Assembly (NCBI GenBank): GCA_023443625.1
Contig: JAEZTQ010000071.1
Span: forward strand, 9,251 to 73,250
Length of the DNA stretch: 64,000 nt
Reading direction: 5' to 3'
DNA from: Bacillota bacterium
GTDB lineage: Bacteria > Bacillota_A > Clostridia > Lachnospirales > Lachnospiraceae
How positions within the stretch are numbered: the stretch's first letter is position 1; each line of letters starts with the position of its first letter. Of this stretch, positions 45,311 through 55,387 are shown piece after piece. A program made the position numbers and the translations under genes. The notes beneath the pieces were generated by a model, which saw nothing but the letters and a program-made list of their open reading frames with translations, did no database searches and was not told where the DNA came from.

Positions 45311-46297
45311 TTATCCTAGTATTTCTTCAATTCTTATTAATTCTTCTTTTGAGAAGCTGGAATTTTCTAATGCTTTTACATTATCTTTTATCTGCTGCAA
45401 ACGTTTTGCTCCAAGTATAACACTGGTAACCCTGTCTTTACGAAGTACCCAAGCCAATGCCATTTGAGCTAGACTTTGACCCCTTTCATCTGCGATTTTG
45501 CTTAGCTTACGTACTTTATCTATTTTCTCCGACGTAATGTTACTCCTGGTCAAAAACACACTCTGTCCAGCCACTCTGGAATCCTCCGGTATATTATCTA
45601 TATATTTGCCGGTTAACAGGCCCTGTGCCAGGGGAGAGAAAGCAATACTTCCCATGCCCGCTTCCTCCACAGCATCGATACCAGGCTCATTACTTCTATC
45701 TAGCATAGAGTAACACATCTGATGAATTAGACAAGGAACCCTGCGTTCCTTGAGTAGCACAGCTGCCTTTTTAATTCCTTCAGGACTGTAGTTACTGATA
45801 CCTACATATAATGCTTTACCACTTTGAACAATTCCTGCCAAGGCATCCATGGTTTCCTCTAAAGGAGTATCTGGGTCCGGTCTATGGTGATAGAAGATAT
45901 CAACATAATCTAATTTCATACGTCTTAGGCTTTGATCAAGACTTGCCACTAGATTCTTTTTGCTTCCCCATTCGCCGTAAGGGCCAGGCCACATATAATA
46001 TCCTGCTTTGGTGGATACCACTATCTCATCACGATAAGCCCTTAATTCCTCAGTTATTATTTTACCAAAGGTCTCTTCTGCACTTCCGGCACTAGGCCCA
46101 TAATTATTTGCCAAATCAAAATGTGTAATCCCTAAATCAAAGGCTCCTAGAAGCATTTCCTTACTATTGCTATAGGCATCCACATCTCCAAAATTATGCC
46201 ACATACCTAAACTCATGGCAGGTAATAGTAAGCCACTTTTGCCACATCGATTATATTTCATACTGGTATATCTGTTTTTATCTGCAATATATTCCAT
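45311..46297 (-). CDS. Aldo/keto reductase, YghZ/Kv-beta type
   Basis: 328 residues from the ATG four bases after GGAGGAGGG; an upstream frame could add 18 residues but is not needed. The TIM-barrel enzyme opens YNRCGKSGLLLPAMSLGMW, with the active-site Tyr in HFDLANNYGPSAGSAEETFGK, Lys in STKAGYYMWPGPYG and His in YHHRPDPDTPLEETM. This subgroup reduces L-glyceraldehyde-3-phosphate, methylglyoxal and similar aldehydes with NADPH. It is the last gene of the importer operon, 121 bp after the aldolase gene, and would suit reduction of an aldehyde released by that aldolase. Confidence 0.88.
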   Translation of the reverse strand: MEYIADKNRYTSMKYNRCGKSGLLLPAMSLGMWHNFGDVDAYSNSKEMLLGAFDLGITHFDLANNYGPSAGSAEETFGKIITEELRAYRDEIVVSTKAGYYMWPGPYGEWGSKKNLVASLDQSLRRMKLDYVDIFYHHRPDPDTPLEETMDALAGIVQSGKALYVGISNYSPEGIKKAAVLLKERRVPCLIHQMCYSMLDRSNEPGIDAVEEAGMGSIAFSPLAQGLLTGKYIDNIPEDSRVAGQSVFLTRSNITSEKIDKVRKLSKIADERGQSLAQMALAWVLRKDRVTSVILGAKRLQQIKDNVKALENSSFSKEELIRIEEILG

Positions 46298-46418
46298 AAC
46301 GCCCTCCTCCGTTAATCCATTAGACTCCAAAATCTCTTTTGTCGACTTCATTTCTTTTTACATACAGCTTTCTTTTATTTCCCGGTAATACTTTTACTGT
46401 CTGGATTTTACCAGCCCC

Positions 46419-47192
46419 TTAATAATCCTTTAATGCGTCCAGATTATTTCTTAGTCCTCCGGCAAGTATTCTTACATCCTGTCCAAATACGACAAACTGT
46501 ACCCCTTTTTTCACAACTCTGTCTGCATCCTCTGCAGAAGGTCCTATGGCAGCGCCCAGAATTAGGCCTTTTTCTTTCACTCTCTTGCATATGTCATCAT
46601 ATACTTCCTCTAGGTCTGTACCATCCTTGCGTCCACCGATACTACGGGATAAGTCTGCTGCACCGATAAAAATAGAATCGACTCCTTCTATCTTCATAAT
46701 ACCATCCAGATTCTCATATCCCTCCATAGTTTCTATCTGCATAATCTTTAATACCTTATCATAGGCATTTTCCATATATTCTTTCTCACTATCCAAACCA
46801 TAGCGTATGGCACGAAGTGCTCCCTGACCGCGAATACCATTATATTTATCATCGGGATAGGAACATGCTTTTACTGCTAATTCTGCTGTTTTAGCATCGT
46901 TTACAAAGGGAAAGATAATCCCATCCGGTCCCATGTCAAGAATTGCTTTTAAGCTGGATGGCTCTGTAATAGGTACTCGTACGAAGGCGCAACATCCAGC
47001 ACCCTGGGCTGCCATAATATGATAAAATATCTCCTGTCTATCTAGTGGCCCATGCTCAGCATCTATCCAAACATAATCATAACCTGCATATCCAGCCATC
47101 TCACTCACCATAGGATCTTTCATGGTTAAGAAGAAACCTTTAATTAATTTTTTCTCTGCAATTTTTTGTTTTAATTTCGCTAGACCATTCAT
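46419..47192 (-). CDS. HpcH/HpaI-type aldolase (2-keto-3-deoxy sugar-acid aldolase)
   Basis: 257 residues, a TIM barrel of the class II pyruvate-aldolase family. WIDAEHGPLDR has the catalytic His, QIETMEGYEN the metal-binding Glu and IGAADLSRS the metal-binding Asp. GIRGQGALRAIRYG and the C-terminus fit GarL/YfaU-like enzymes that split 2-keto-3-deoxy-aldonates or -aldarates to pyruvate and an aldehyde. GAGGAAG precedes the ATG. Its place between the importer permeases and the reductase implies that the imported compound is degraded via a keto-deoxy acid, so the substrate may be an acidic or uronate-containing sugar. Confidence 0.85.
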   Translation of the reverse strand: MNGLAKLKQKIAEKKLIKGFFLTMKDPMVSEMAGYAGYDYVWIDAEHGPLDRQEIFYHIMAAQGAGCCAFVRVPITEPSSLKAILDMGPDGIIFPFVNDAKTAELAVKACSYPDDKYNGIRGQGALRAIRYGLDSEKEYMENAYDKVLKIMQIETMEGYENLDGIMKIEGVDSIFIGAADLSRSIGGRKDGTDLEEVYDDICKRVKEKGLILGAAIGPSAEDADRVVKKGVQFVVFGQDVRILAGGLRNNLDALKDY

Positions 47193-47218
47193 TTTTCTTC
47201 CTCATCTTTCACTCGTAA

Positions 47219-48061
47219 TTAGCCTTTCTCGGCTCCTACAGTAACACTACTTAAGAATTTATCTTGGAATAATAAAAATACAATAACTAAAGGAATTGTA
47301 ACTAGAGTACAGCCCGCAAGCACCAGCTCCCAGGGTACACTTCTTGCAGAATCCAGCTCATTTAAGGTAGGCAAAATCAGCATGATTGGCATGAGCTGCT
47401 GCTTGGTAAGCATAATTTTCGGGAATAAGATTTCATTCCATTTGCTTAGAAATTGTAATATAGCAATTGCTCCAATGGAGGGAGCGGAAACTGGTATAAT
47501 AATCCTGTAGAAGATTTTAAAATCTTTCGCACCGTCAATGCGGGCAGCCTCTATGAGGGAATCAGGAATACTGACCATGTATTGCCTAAGTAAAAACAAA
47601 GCAAAAACATTGGCTATACCAGGAAATATCTGTACTTTGTATGTATTTAACCATCCTAGTTTGCTAAAGAGCAAATAGAGAGGTGTAATATTCAACTCCG
47701 CTGGAATCATCATCGTAATAAGCAACATAATAAATATAAAATCTCTACCCTTAAACCTATATTTTGCAAAGGCAAATGCTGCCAAACTTGAAACCATCAC
47801 TACCAAAAGGGTATATGCAGATGAAACAAAAATGCTATTAAAATAGGTTCGCATTACAAGACCAGAATTATAATTATATAATCTTGAGAAATTATTAAGG
47901 GTAGGTTCTATAGGAAGGCCAGCAACATTGGAGTTAAGCTCCGCAGCTGTTTTAAATGCACCTGATACCATGACGAATATGGGATATATGAGTATCAGGC
48001 TAACTAGTATTAATACAACATGTAATAACACCGTACTAACTCTTATTTTATTTCTCATCAC
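47219..48061 (-). CDS. ABC sugar transporter permease, MalG type
   Basis: 280 residues, six hydrophobic segments. The EAA loop is EAARIDGAKDFKIFYRIIIP around 173-192. It overlaps the upstream permease gene by four bases. It receives substrate from the lipoprotein encoded first in the operon, and no ATPase gene is present, so a shared MsmX-like ATPase is expected. Confidence 0.9.
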   Translation of the reverse strand: MMRNKIRVSTVLLHVVLILVSLILIYPIFVMVSGAFKTAAELNSNVAGLPIEPTLNNFSRLYNYNSGLVMRTYFNSIFVSSAYTLLVVMVSSLAAFAFAKYRFKGRDFIFIMLLITMMIPAELNITPLYLLFSKLGWLNTYKVQIFPGIANVFALFLLRQYMVSIPDSLIEAARIDGAKDFKIFYRIIIPVSAPSIGAIAILQFLSKWNEILFPKIMLTKQQLMPIMLILPTLNELDSARSVPWELVLAGCTLVTIPLVIVFLLFQDKFLSSVTVGAEKG

Positions 48062-48936
48062 TCGTCTCCTTTAAAGAACTTCAGCTGAATTAAAGTCAGC
48101 ATCAATATGACGAATACTAAAATCCATCCTGCCGCACAAGCCATACCGAATTGCCCACTGGACATACTATTAATAATTAAGTTGGTATAGGGTGCTACTT
48201 GCATGGGAGGATCATAACTTTGTGCCAACATTAGGTTTGGCTCTGTAAAGATTTTTAAAGAACCAATGGCGTTAGTGATAAAAGCCATCATGAAGGTGGG
48301 TTTCATCAAGGGCATAATAATGCTCCATACGATCTGGACGGAATTAGCACCGTCAATATTGGCTGCTTCCGTGACATCTTCACTTATGGTGGTTAATCCA
48401 GAGAGAAATATAATAAAATACCAACCAATTGCACGCCAGGTAATTAGTATCACTACTGTCCATTTCATCAATTGCATGTCTGATAAGAATGGAATTGCTT
48501 TCCCTAGAATTTGATTTATAACACCTACTCTCTCTCCAAAAATAATTTTGAAACAAAGAGCACTGGCGGCAACTGCACATACTTGGGGAAGAAAGATAAT
48601 GGGCTTGTATATTCCTTGAAATTTCTTGATTGGTTTTGAACGTACCAATAATGCTAGTAGAAATGCGAAAATCATTGTAGGGATAAAGCTACCAATAAAA
48701 TAAAACAAGGTATTAGAAAGACATTTCCACATGGTGTCATATTGAAATAAACTCAAATAATTAGATACCCCTATAAATCTTGCTTTTCCATATCCTTTAT
48801 AACTAAAGAAACTAATAGCAAATGAGTATATGGCTGGATATAGAAAGAAAATTACATAGGATATCATAAAGGGTAATATAAAAATATATGGTATTGCTTT
48901 TCTTTTCGGCAGCTTCTTTGTCTTACGCGTTGCCAT
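48058..48936 (-). CDS. ABC sugar transporter permease, MalF/UgpA type
   Basis: 292 residues, with a basic N-terminus (KTKKLPKRKAIPYIF) and six hydrophobic segments. The EAA loop is EAANIDGANSVQIVWSIIMP around 187-206. AGGAGG precedes the ATG, 64 bp after the receptor gene. Heterodimer partner of the next gene. Confidence 0.9.
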   Translation of the reverse strand: MATRKTKKLPKRKAIPYIFILPFMISYVIFFLYPAIYSFAISFFSYKGYGKARFIGVSNYLSLFQYDTMWKCLSNTLFYFIGSFIPTMIFAFLLALLVRSKPIKKFQGIYKPIIFLPQVCAVAASALCFKIIFGERVGVINQILGKAIPFLSDMQLMKWTVVILITWRAIGWYFIIFLSGLTTISEDVTEAANIDGANSVQIVWSIIMPLMKPTFMMAFITNAIGSLKIFTEPNLMLAQSYDPPMQVAPYTNLIINSMSSGQFGMACAAGWILVFVILMLTLIQLKFFKGDE

Positions 48937-49000
48937 CGCTTACCTCCTATATGATGGTATTTGCGGGCAGAGTGCCCCCTGCCCGCATCCCAAATAGCAA

Positions 49001-50380
49001 CTATTGCTGATATGGATTACCAATCTGATTAATCATATCTTTTTCGGCTGCTGCAAGTGCATCCTCCAGAGACATATTACCATAGATATATTCGTCTAAA
49101 TATTGAAGTGCTATGGTAACCTCCTGTGAAGAAGCAGGTGTATATGGATATACTTTTAAGTATTCCATAGCCTCAAAGTTAACAGGGCCTAAGCTACTTG
49201 CATAATAATCATGTTCCGCATTGAAATATGGATCCATCTGTGCAGATTTTAATGCAGGTATAATACCTGTTACATCATAGATAATCTTAGAGGCTTCTGG
49301 ATCAAAGCTAAGTCTTGTCATATATTCTGCTGCAAGTTCTTTATTCTTACTGCTTGCAGGAATTACCCAGATTGCGCCACCTGCATCAGAACCTTCTCTG
49401 ATTTCTTCTGGCCATGGTGCAATTGCCCATTTGCCCTTTTGATCTTCTAGACCAAAGTTCATGAAATCTGTCTTAAACCAGCCACCGATTAACTGGCTTA
49501 CCAGTTCTCCGCTACTAAAGGCAGGTGCCCAATCAGCACTCCACTCTGCTACTGAACTATTTACACTGGAGTCATGGATCTTCTTAATTCTTTCAAAGGT
49601 TAATTTAACATTTGGATCAGATGCTAAATTATAGTTACCCTCTTCATCACAGAAACGTCCATCGGTAGCACTTAACATCATCATCAAGTCATAGTTTTTA
49701 TTTGGTACATTATAATTTTCCATGCTAGCGTTAGGATACTTTTCTCTTATTTTTTCACCAGCTGCAATATAATCATCAATTGTTTTAACATCATATGGAT
49801 TAATACCACATTCTTCAAAGATGTCTGCACGGTAGAACCATACCTTAGGCTTAATCTCACGAGGGAATGCTAAATACTCACCGTTATATTGCATTACTGA
49901 TTTTGCAGCATCAATAATATCATCTTCATAAGCTATGATATAATCTCCCAAAGGCTCTAGTACACCAGCCTCTGCAAATTCAGGTAGCTGTGTATAATTT
50001 AAACGTATAATATCTGGTAGATCTTGTCCACTAGCAAGAGCTAATCTTAGCTTTTGGGCAACATCGCCATCACCACTTCCACCTAATTCTACTTCAATAT
50101 CAAGTTTTGCATCAATTTCTGGATTAGCCGCTAAAAATTGTTCATTAATTTTTTCATAGTTTTCTGTCGCAGGAAAAACCATCATTTTCAGTGTAACAGG
50201 ATCTCCCTCCCAGATACTTGGCTCATCAGAAGCTGTATCTTCTCCCTCAGTCTCCTTTGGAGCGTCAGTTGTAGCAGGGGTCTTGCTGGTATCATCCGTT
50301 GATTTCTCTTCTTTACCACATGCTGATAAAAGTCCAAGACATAATACCAATATTAACAAAATTGAAATTAGTTTTTTCAT
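49001..50380 (-). CDS. Sugar-binding lipoprotein, second importer
   Basis: 459 residues. The signal peptide ends in LLSAC (Cys21), followed by an acidic Thr-rich linker. The body is a solute-binding fold of the CUT1 family with the opening EGDPVTLKMMVFPATENYEKI and INPYDVKTIDDYIAAGEKI. AAAGGAGAGG precedes the ATG. It is the first gene of the five-gene operon and lies divergent from the YesN/YesM pair, the usual sensor-importer arrangement. The ligand is unknown; operon content points to an acidic sugar or its oligomer. Confidence 0.9.
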   Translation of the reverse strand: MKKLISILLILVLCLGLLSACGKEEKSTDDTSKTPATTDAPKETEGEDTASDEPSIWEGDPVTLKMMVFPATENYEKINEQFLAANPEIDAKLDIEVELGGSGDGDVAQKLRLALASGQDLPDIIRLNYTQLPEFAEAGVLEPLGDYIIAYEDDIIDAAKSVMQYNGEYLAFPREIKPKVWFYRADIFEECGINPYDVKTIDDYIAAGEKIREKYPNASMENYNVPNKNYDLMMMLSATDGRFCDEEGNYNLASDPNVKLTFERIKKIHDSSVNSSVAEWSADWAPAFSSGELVSQLIGGWFKTDFMNFGLEDQKGKWAIAPWPEEIREGSDAGGAIWVIPASSKNKELAAEYMTRLSFDPEASKIIYDVTGIIPALKSAQMDPYFNAEHDYYASSLGPVNFEAMEYLKVYPYTPASSQEVTIALQYLDEYIYGNMSLEDALAAAEKDMINQIGNPYQQ

Positions 50381-50564
50381 TTTCCCTCTCCTTTAATGTT
50401 AGTTATAATGACACGAATGTTGAGCTCAATCCAATTCATATCTTACAATATCAAGTATAGCGACATTCGTTGACAATTTTAATATGAAAATGTTATTATA
50501 ATCTTAGAAATATTACGATTTTTATTATTATATCCAGAAATTTGTATAAAAATGAGGTGAATTT

Positions 50565-52088
50565 ATGTATAGTTTAGTAATTGTTGATGATGAAAAGCTC
50601 ACCCGTGAGTGCCTTTTAAAATATGTCAATTGGAATAAATTATCCATTAGCTCAATCTATACTGTGGCCAGTGGCTTTGAAGCTTTGGATATTCTGAAGG
50701 AACATCCTATTGATATCCTAATCTCTGATATTAAGATGCCAAAGTTAAACGGAATTGAGCTGGCAACCCAGGTTAGAGCAGAGTACCCAGAATGCAAGAT
50801 TGTATTTATAAGTGGTTATTCCGATAAAGAATATTTAAAATCCGCCATTCATTTGAAAGTCAATAATTACATAGAAAAACCCCTCAATATCTCAGAAATA
50901 GAGAATGTAATGGAAACCATCGTCCATGAGGTAAAAGAGGAGGCTATTAAAAAAGAAAAGGAAGCCATTCTCGTCTCTGGCTTAGAAAAATCAATTCCTG
51001 TTATGAAACAAGAAATAGCTCTTTCTTTAATAAGTCCTCATCTAGACTATACCGAGTTTAAGAAGAAATATACACCCCTATATTTTTCATGGCCAGAAAA
51101 ATCACCTCTCTTTGTTAGCTGTATTATCCCAGATGAAACACAGGAGAAATGGGGCAAGGATAAGGAACTTATCAATGAAATTTATCATATTCTTGATACG
51201 AGATTACCCCATAACTCTTTGGATTTTTATGCTGCACAGACCAGAGAAGATGTAATTGTTATAATTACCCACCAGATAAACCGTAGTTCATTAATAGAAA
51301 TTCTTGGGTTATTACAAAGCTTTTTATACCAAAGCTTGTCCCTGACCGTAACCATAGGTGTAAGTTCTATTGTATTTGATATTCCTTCCCTACCACAGGG
51401 ATATCTAGAAGCTTGTAAGATGGCCCAGGAACGATTTTATTATGGTGGGAACCAAATATTTACATCCCGCAGTAGTAGTACGGCGCCTCCCCTTGACACT
51501 AAACTTTTTGATTCCTTAGAGATTAATTTTGAAGGGGTAAGTAACTTATTTGATATTCTCCTGGAGCGTAAATATAAGGACATTGAGAATGTAAAGGAGC
51601 GATTATATGGCCTTTATCTAAATATGATGGAACGCACCTTAAACAAGAATATCATTCCCTATACTGAGTTCGCTTACATGACATTATTACAAATGCGGGA
51701 GTTTATTCTCTTTGGTATGCATGCCTTGAGAACACTAGGGGATGATCAATATGACCCAAAGGTCAAAGATGCCATCTACTACATCCTATGGAATTACTTT
51801 AATACCAACTTAAGTATTATTGCCATTGCCAATTCTGTAGGACTCTCCCCCAATTACCTTTGTTCCTTATTTAAGAAAAATACAGGTACTACTATTAATG
51901 ATTTTATACTGCAAATCCGCATAGAAAAATCCAAACGATTATTGCGCACTACAGATTTGCGTCTTTATGAAATATGTGAAAGAGTCGGTGTTACAGATCC
52001 CAATTATTTTAGTGCCCTATTTAAACGTCTCTATGGACAAACCCCACGTGAATATCGTAATTCCTGTAAAGGTGATGAAAACCAATGA
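50565..52088 (+). CDS. YesN-type response regulator with AraC domain
   Basis: 507 residues: receiver 1-120 (IVDDEK, phosphoacceptor Asp55 in ISDIKMPKLNG, Lys in EKPLN), a central region, and AraC-type helix-turn-helix motifs at about 405-500 (NPNYLCSLF-like SPNYLCSLFKKNTGTTIND and DPNYFSALFKRLYGQTPREY). The stop overlaps the kinase start (ATGA). Divergent from the importer operon, whose activation it most likely controls. GAGGTG precedes the ATG. Confidence 0.9.
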   Translation: MYSLVIVDDEKLTRECLLKYVNWNKLSISSIYTVASGFEALDILKEHPIDILISDIKMPKLNGIELATQVRAEYPECKIVFISGYSDKEYLKSAIHLKVNNYIEKPLNISEIENVMETIVHEVKEEAIKKEKEAILVSGLEKSIPVMKQEIALSLISPHLDYTEFKKKYTPLYFSWPEKSPLFVSCIIPDETQEKWGKDKELINEIYHILDTRLPHNSLDFYAAQTREDVIVIITHQINRSSLIEILGLLQSFLYQSLSLTVTIGVSSIVFDIPSLPQGYLEACKMAQERFYYGGNQIFTSRSSSTAPPLDTKLFDSLEINFEGVSNLFDILLERKYKDIENVKERLYGLYLNMMERTLNKNIIPYTEFAYMTLLQMREFILFGMHALRTLGDDQYDPKVKDAIYYILWNYFNTNLSIIAIANSVGLSPNYLCSLFKKNTGTTINDFILQIRIEKSKRLLRTTDLRLYEICERVGVTDPNYFSALFKRLYGQTPREYRNSCKGDENQ

Positions 52089-53875
52089 CTTCAATAATGA
52101 CATTTATTAAGAAAAGAATTCTTCCATCCCAATTTAGCAGTAAGCTTTTTATTGCTTTCTTTTGTTGTGTTATGCTCCCCATATCCATAGTTCTGCTTAA
52201 CAATAAATACCGTTCTGAGGAGCTAATCAAAGATCAATCAATCTTTTCAAATGAAAAAGCTTTAAACCAAACCGCTGCATTTTTAGAATATAAGCTGTCA
52301 TCTTTAAAAAATATTATAGATATTATCAGCCTGGATAATACAGTACAGACTGTTTTGAAGACCAATCACTCCTATTACCGGGAGAATCAGGGTAATTGGT
52401 TTATCCAAACCACTGATATGAAAAATATTATTTACAATTCCTATCTGACCAGCGATATTAAATCCCTACGCCTTTATATGCAGGATGGACCTGCTAGTTT
52501 TGATGAAACAGCTGATTTTAAGGAGCTTACAGAAGCAAAACAGAGTGATTGGTATGAAAGAATTAATGATGTAGGTTTGTTAAGTACAGTTTGGATTCCC
52601 TCATCATTTTTTGATCCAGGGAAAAAAAATCCCTACGTTTCAATCGTAAAGCGGATACCAGATATGAATAGCATTAATAAATATATTGGAATTATAAAAG
52701 GGGATATTCCCAATACCTTTTTTAGGAAGATTGTTGATCAAACCACAACTACTCCCAATACCACCGTAGTTCTTTATAACTCCCATAAAGAAATAATTAC
52801 TTTGGCTGGAGATAAAGCATTAGCTAATGTAAGCACAATAGAAAATATCTTAGATGATAACACCGTAACTAAGGACGGTTTACTTCATGAGATTTCATAT
52901 TCTAACAAAAAGTATCTAATAGGGTCCCATGAACTTAAGCAGGCTGACTGGACCTTAGTAATGATGATCCCAAACTCTGATATACTTGCTTCCTCCAATA
53001 TATACCAATATCAGATTTTCCTAATTGCACTACTGGTAATGGCCTATTTAATTCCAGCCTTATACATTACTTCTCATTCAATTACAAGGCGGCTAAGGAA
53101 GCTGGAGCATCATATGAAAAAAGCCATCACCAATAATTTTGAGATTGCTCCTTTAAATAATGGTTCTGATGAAATAGGAGCTTTGACCAATAGCTTTGAT
53201 CAATTATTGGAAAAAATCCGATTTTTTATGGAGAAGCAATATGAAGATGGCTATGAAATAAAGAATCTGGAACTAAAAGTGTTACAGTCCCAGATTAATC
53301 CTCATTTTTTATATAATACCCTGGATATGATATATTGGCTAGCTATTAAAAATAATGTTCCCGATATTTCTAAGGCTGTAAATTCTCTGGGACAGTTTTA
53401 TAAATTAAGCCTTGGACATGGAGAAGATTTTGTTATGTTATGTAATGAAGTTGACCATGTAAAATCTTATGTTAATATACAAAATATGCGTTTTGAGAAT
53501 AGAATTAAACTTGTTATTGATATAAATGAAGATTTTCTATCTTGCCAGATATTAAAGATAATACTGCAGCCTCTAGTAGAGAACTCTATTTTACATGGCC
53601 TCAGAGAACGTGAGGATCAATCTGGAACCATCTATATCAAAGCTTTGGCAAAGGAGAATAACCTGATTATTTCCGTTGCAGATAACGGCATTGGAATGTC
53701 AGAAGATGCTTTGCAAAATATGCATAATAAACCAAATAACAATGGCTACGGAGTCTGGAATATTAATGAGCGTATCCGCCTCTGTTATGGTAGCGAGTAT
53801 GGACTGCGATTTGTGAGTAAAAAAATGAAAGGAACCTGTGCTTTTATCACAATTCCAATTCAAAAAAAGCTTTAA
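52085..53875 (+). CDS. YesM-type sensor histidine kinase
   Basis: 596 residues. Membrane segments at about 20-40 and 308-328 enclose an extracytoplasmic dCache-like sensor. A HAMP domain follows (about 330-380), then the LytS-type box LQSQINPHFLYNTLDMIYW with His407 and an ATPase domain with LVENSILHGL and ADNGIGMSEDAL. It is the cognate kinase of the overlapping regulator gene. A long palindrome follows. Confidence 0.9.
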   Translation: MTSIMTFIKKRILPSQFSSKLFIAFFCCVMLPISIVLLNNKYRSEELIKDQSIFSNEKALNQTAAFLEYKLSSLKNIIDIISLDNTVQTVLKTNHSYYRENQGNWFIQTTDMKNIIYNSYLTSDIKSLRLYMQDGPASFDETADFKELTEAKQSDWYERINDVGLLSTVWIPSSFFDPGKKNPYVSIVKRIPDMNSINKYIGIIKGDIPNTFFRKIVDQTTTTPNTTVVLYNSHKEIITLAGDKALANVSTIENILDDNTVTKDGLLHEISYSNKKYLIGSHELKQADWTLVMMIPNSDILASSNIYQYQIFLIALLVMAYLIPALYITSHSITRRLRKLEHHMKKAITNNFEIAPLNNGSDEIGALTNSFDQLLEKIRFFMEKQYEDGYEIKNLELKVLQSQINPHFLYNTLDMIYWLAIKNNVPDISKAVNSLGQFYKLSLGHGEDFVMLCNEVDHVKSYVNIQNMRFENRIKLVIDINEDFLSCQILKIILQPLVENSILHGLREREDQSGTIYIKALAKENNLIISVADNGIGMSEDALQNMHNKPNNNGYGVWNINERIRLCYGSEYGLRFVSKKMKGTCAFITIPIQKKL

Positions 53876-53917
53876 TATAAGCTGGACTAAACTCTTATTC
53901 TTAATTGTGCTGTTGAA

Positions 53918-54014
53918 AAGAGAACCTAAGGTACTACCTTGTGGTGACCTCTTAAAGTTAGTTTTTTAGCACTAACTTATGGGGGTCACCTCACCTTATA
54001 CCTTAGGTTCTCTT
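53918..54014. repeat. Long palindrome between convergent genes, member 2
   Basis: Arms of 34 bases beginning AAGAGAACCTAAGGTA pair across a core AAAGTTAGTTTTTTAGCACTAAC. The core and the flanking TGACCTC/GGGGTCA match the element at 45207-45306, while the outer arms differ. Both lie between a plus-strand and a minus-strand gene that converge. Confidence 0.75.
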
Positions 54015-54064
54015 GTTTGGAAAATAATCCTATTATATCGCCACCTTATCTTATTTATCCTGTC

Positions 54065-55387
54065 TTATTTACAAAATACAAAGGAGATAAGCTCAAAGAG
54101 CTGTCTTCCTTTAAACATATCAGTGAACCAACCACCAAAGCTATCCTCGATTACAAAATAAATTGCATGTCTGCCGGTAATACTCTTAACCCTGGTATTT
54201 ACTTCGCCTCTGTCAAACCCAATATCTATACAACCTATTTCTTCCCCTTTTTCATAATCGTCAATTAGAATTCGCATCTTAGCCCTACAGCCAAAACCAT
54301 TAATATTTGCCCTAAATTCCATGGTTTTACTTCCAAAATCCTCACCAAAGTCAAAATACTTATATCCAATAATGCAGCCACTTGTTATGTTGGTTATCAT
54401 TCTGGTAAAGGTATTTTTCTCCGTAATGAAACAGGTACCCTTTATAACACAGGCCAGATCTGCGGGTATAATCTCGTAGGGTGAAAGTGATGTTTCAAAA
54501 CCTAAGGAAGTCATCTCTACCTGTGGAATTGTTCCATCGGGTAGAATTTCGATTTTCTCAACGCAAGCACGCCTTGACATAACAGTCCCATTGGTCATTC
54601 GGTGATAGAAAATATACCATTGCCCATTTATCTCACAGATGGAGCCGTGATTATTGCCGCCAGGATAATCAACACCATTATCGATTATTACACCTCTATA
54701 TTCAAAAGGCCCCCTCGGAGATTTGGATGTGGCATACACTAATCTGCTGCCGACTTTTGAAGAATAAATCATGTAATATGTATCACCAATTTTCCTTAAG
54801 GAACAGGCTTCAAAGAAATCATAAGGTGAATCTGTGGGGATAATATCCGGAATAAAACTTCCATCAATTACCTCGTACATATTAGACGCCTTAAGCTCCG
54901 CCATATAAGATCCCTCAAAACCACAATATACATATACCCGGCCATCATCATCTACCAAAACTCCAGGATCAACAAAAACACTCTCTGCAAGAACTGGCGG
55001 CGAATTATCTGGAACCTTATACTGGGATATTAACTGGAAAGGTCCTTCCGGTCTGTCACTTACAGCAACACAGCCCTTAGCATAAAATATATAGGCATAA
55101 AGATAATATTTGCCATCCTTCTCAACTACATCGGGAGCATAAAGCTCCCCATCAGTCCAGGGTGTATCACTTTCATGGTCTTCATCAGCCCGAGTACGAA
55201 ATGATACTCCATGGCAGGTCCAATGGTTTAGGCTATCAACAGGAGCAGACCATACCTTTAATTTGAAATCACAGAATTTATCTGAGCCAGCGTTATCATG
55301 AGAGCCATACACATAAACTCGATTATTAAACACTCTAGGCTCTCCATCAGGAATATACTCCCATCTGGGAAGATAGGGATTAGGCAT
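54065..55387 (-). CDS. GH43 glycosidase with C-terminal beta-domain
   Basis: 440 residues, no signal peptide, so it is intracellular. The five-bladed propeller shows the GH43 acids: Asp14 in YIPDGEPRVF (base), Asp140 in FVDPGVLVDDDG (modulator) and Glu193 in FFEACSLRKIG (acid). YRGVIIDNGVDYPGGNNHGS is typical of arabinofuranosidase/xylosidase members. Residues about 300-440 form a second, CBM6-like beta domain (FDFGEDFGSKTMEFRANING, IDIGFDRGEVNTRVKSITG). AAGGAGG precedes the ATG. It follows the regulatory pair of the second importer and probably trims the imported oligosaccharide. Confidence 0.88.
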   Translation of the reverse strand: MPNPYLPRWEYIPDGEPRVFNNRVYVYGSHDNAGSDKFCDFKLKVWSAPVDSLNHWTCHGVSFRTRADEDHESDTPWTDGELYAPDVVEKDGKYYLYAYIFYAKGCVAVSDRPEGPFQLISQYKVPDNSPPVLAESVFVDPGVLVDDDGRVYVYCGFEGSYMAELKASNMYEVIDGSFIPDIIPTDSPYDFFEACSLRKIGDTYYMIYSSKVGSRLVYATSKSPRGPFEYRGVIIDNGVDYPGGNNHGSICEINGQWYIFYHRMTNGTVMSRRACVEKIEILPDGTIPQVEMTSLGFETSLSPYEIIPADLACVIKGTCFITEKNTFTRMITNITSGCIIGYKYFDFGEDFGSKTMEFRANINGFGCRAKMRILIDDYEKGEEIGCIDIGFDRGEVNTRVKSITGRHAIYFVIEDSFGGWFTDMFKGRQLFELISFVFCK

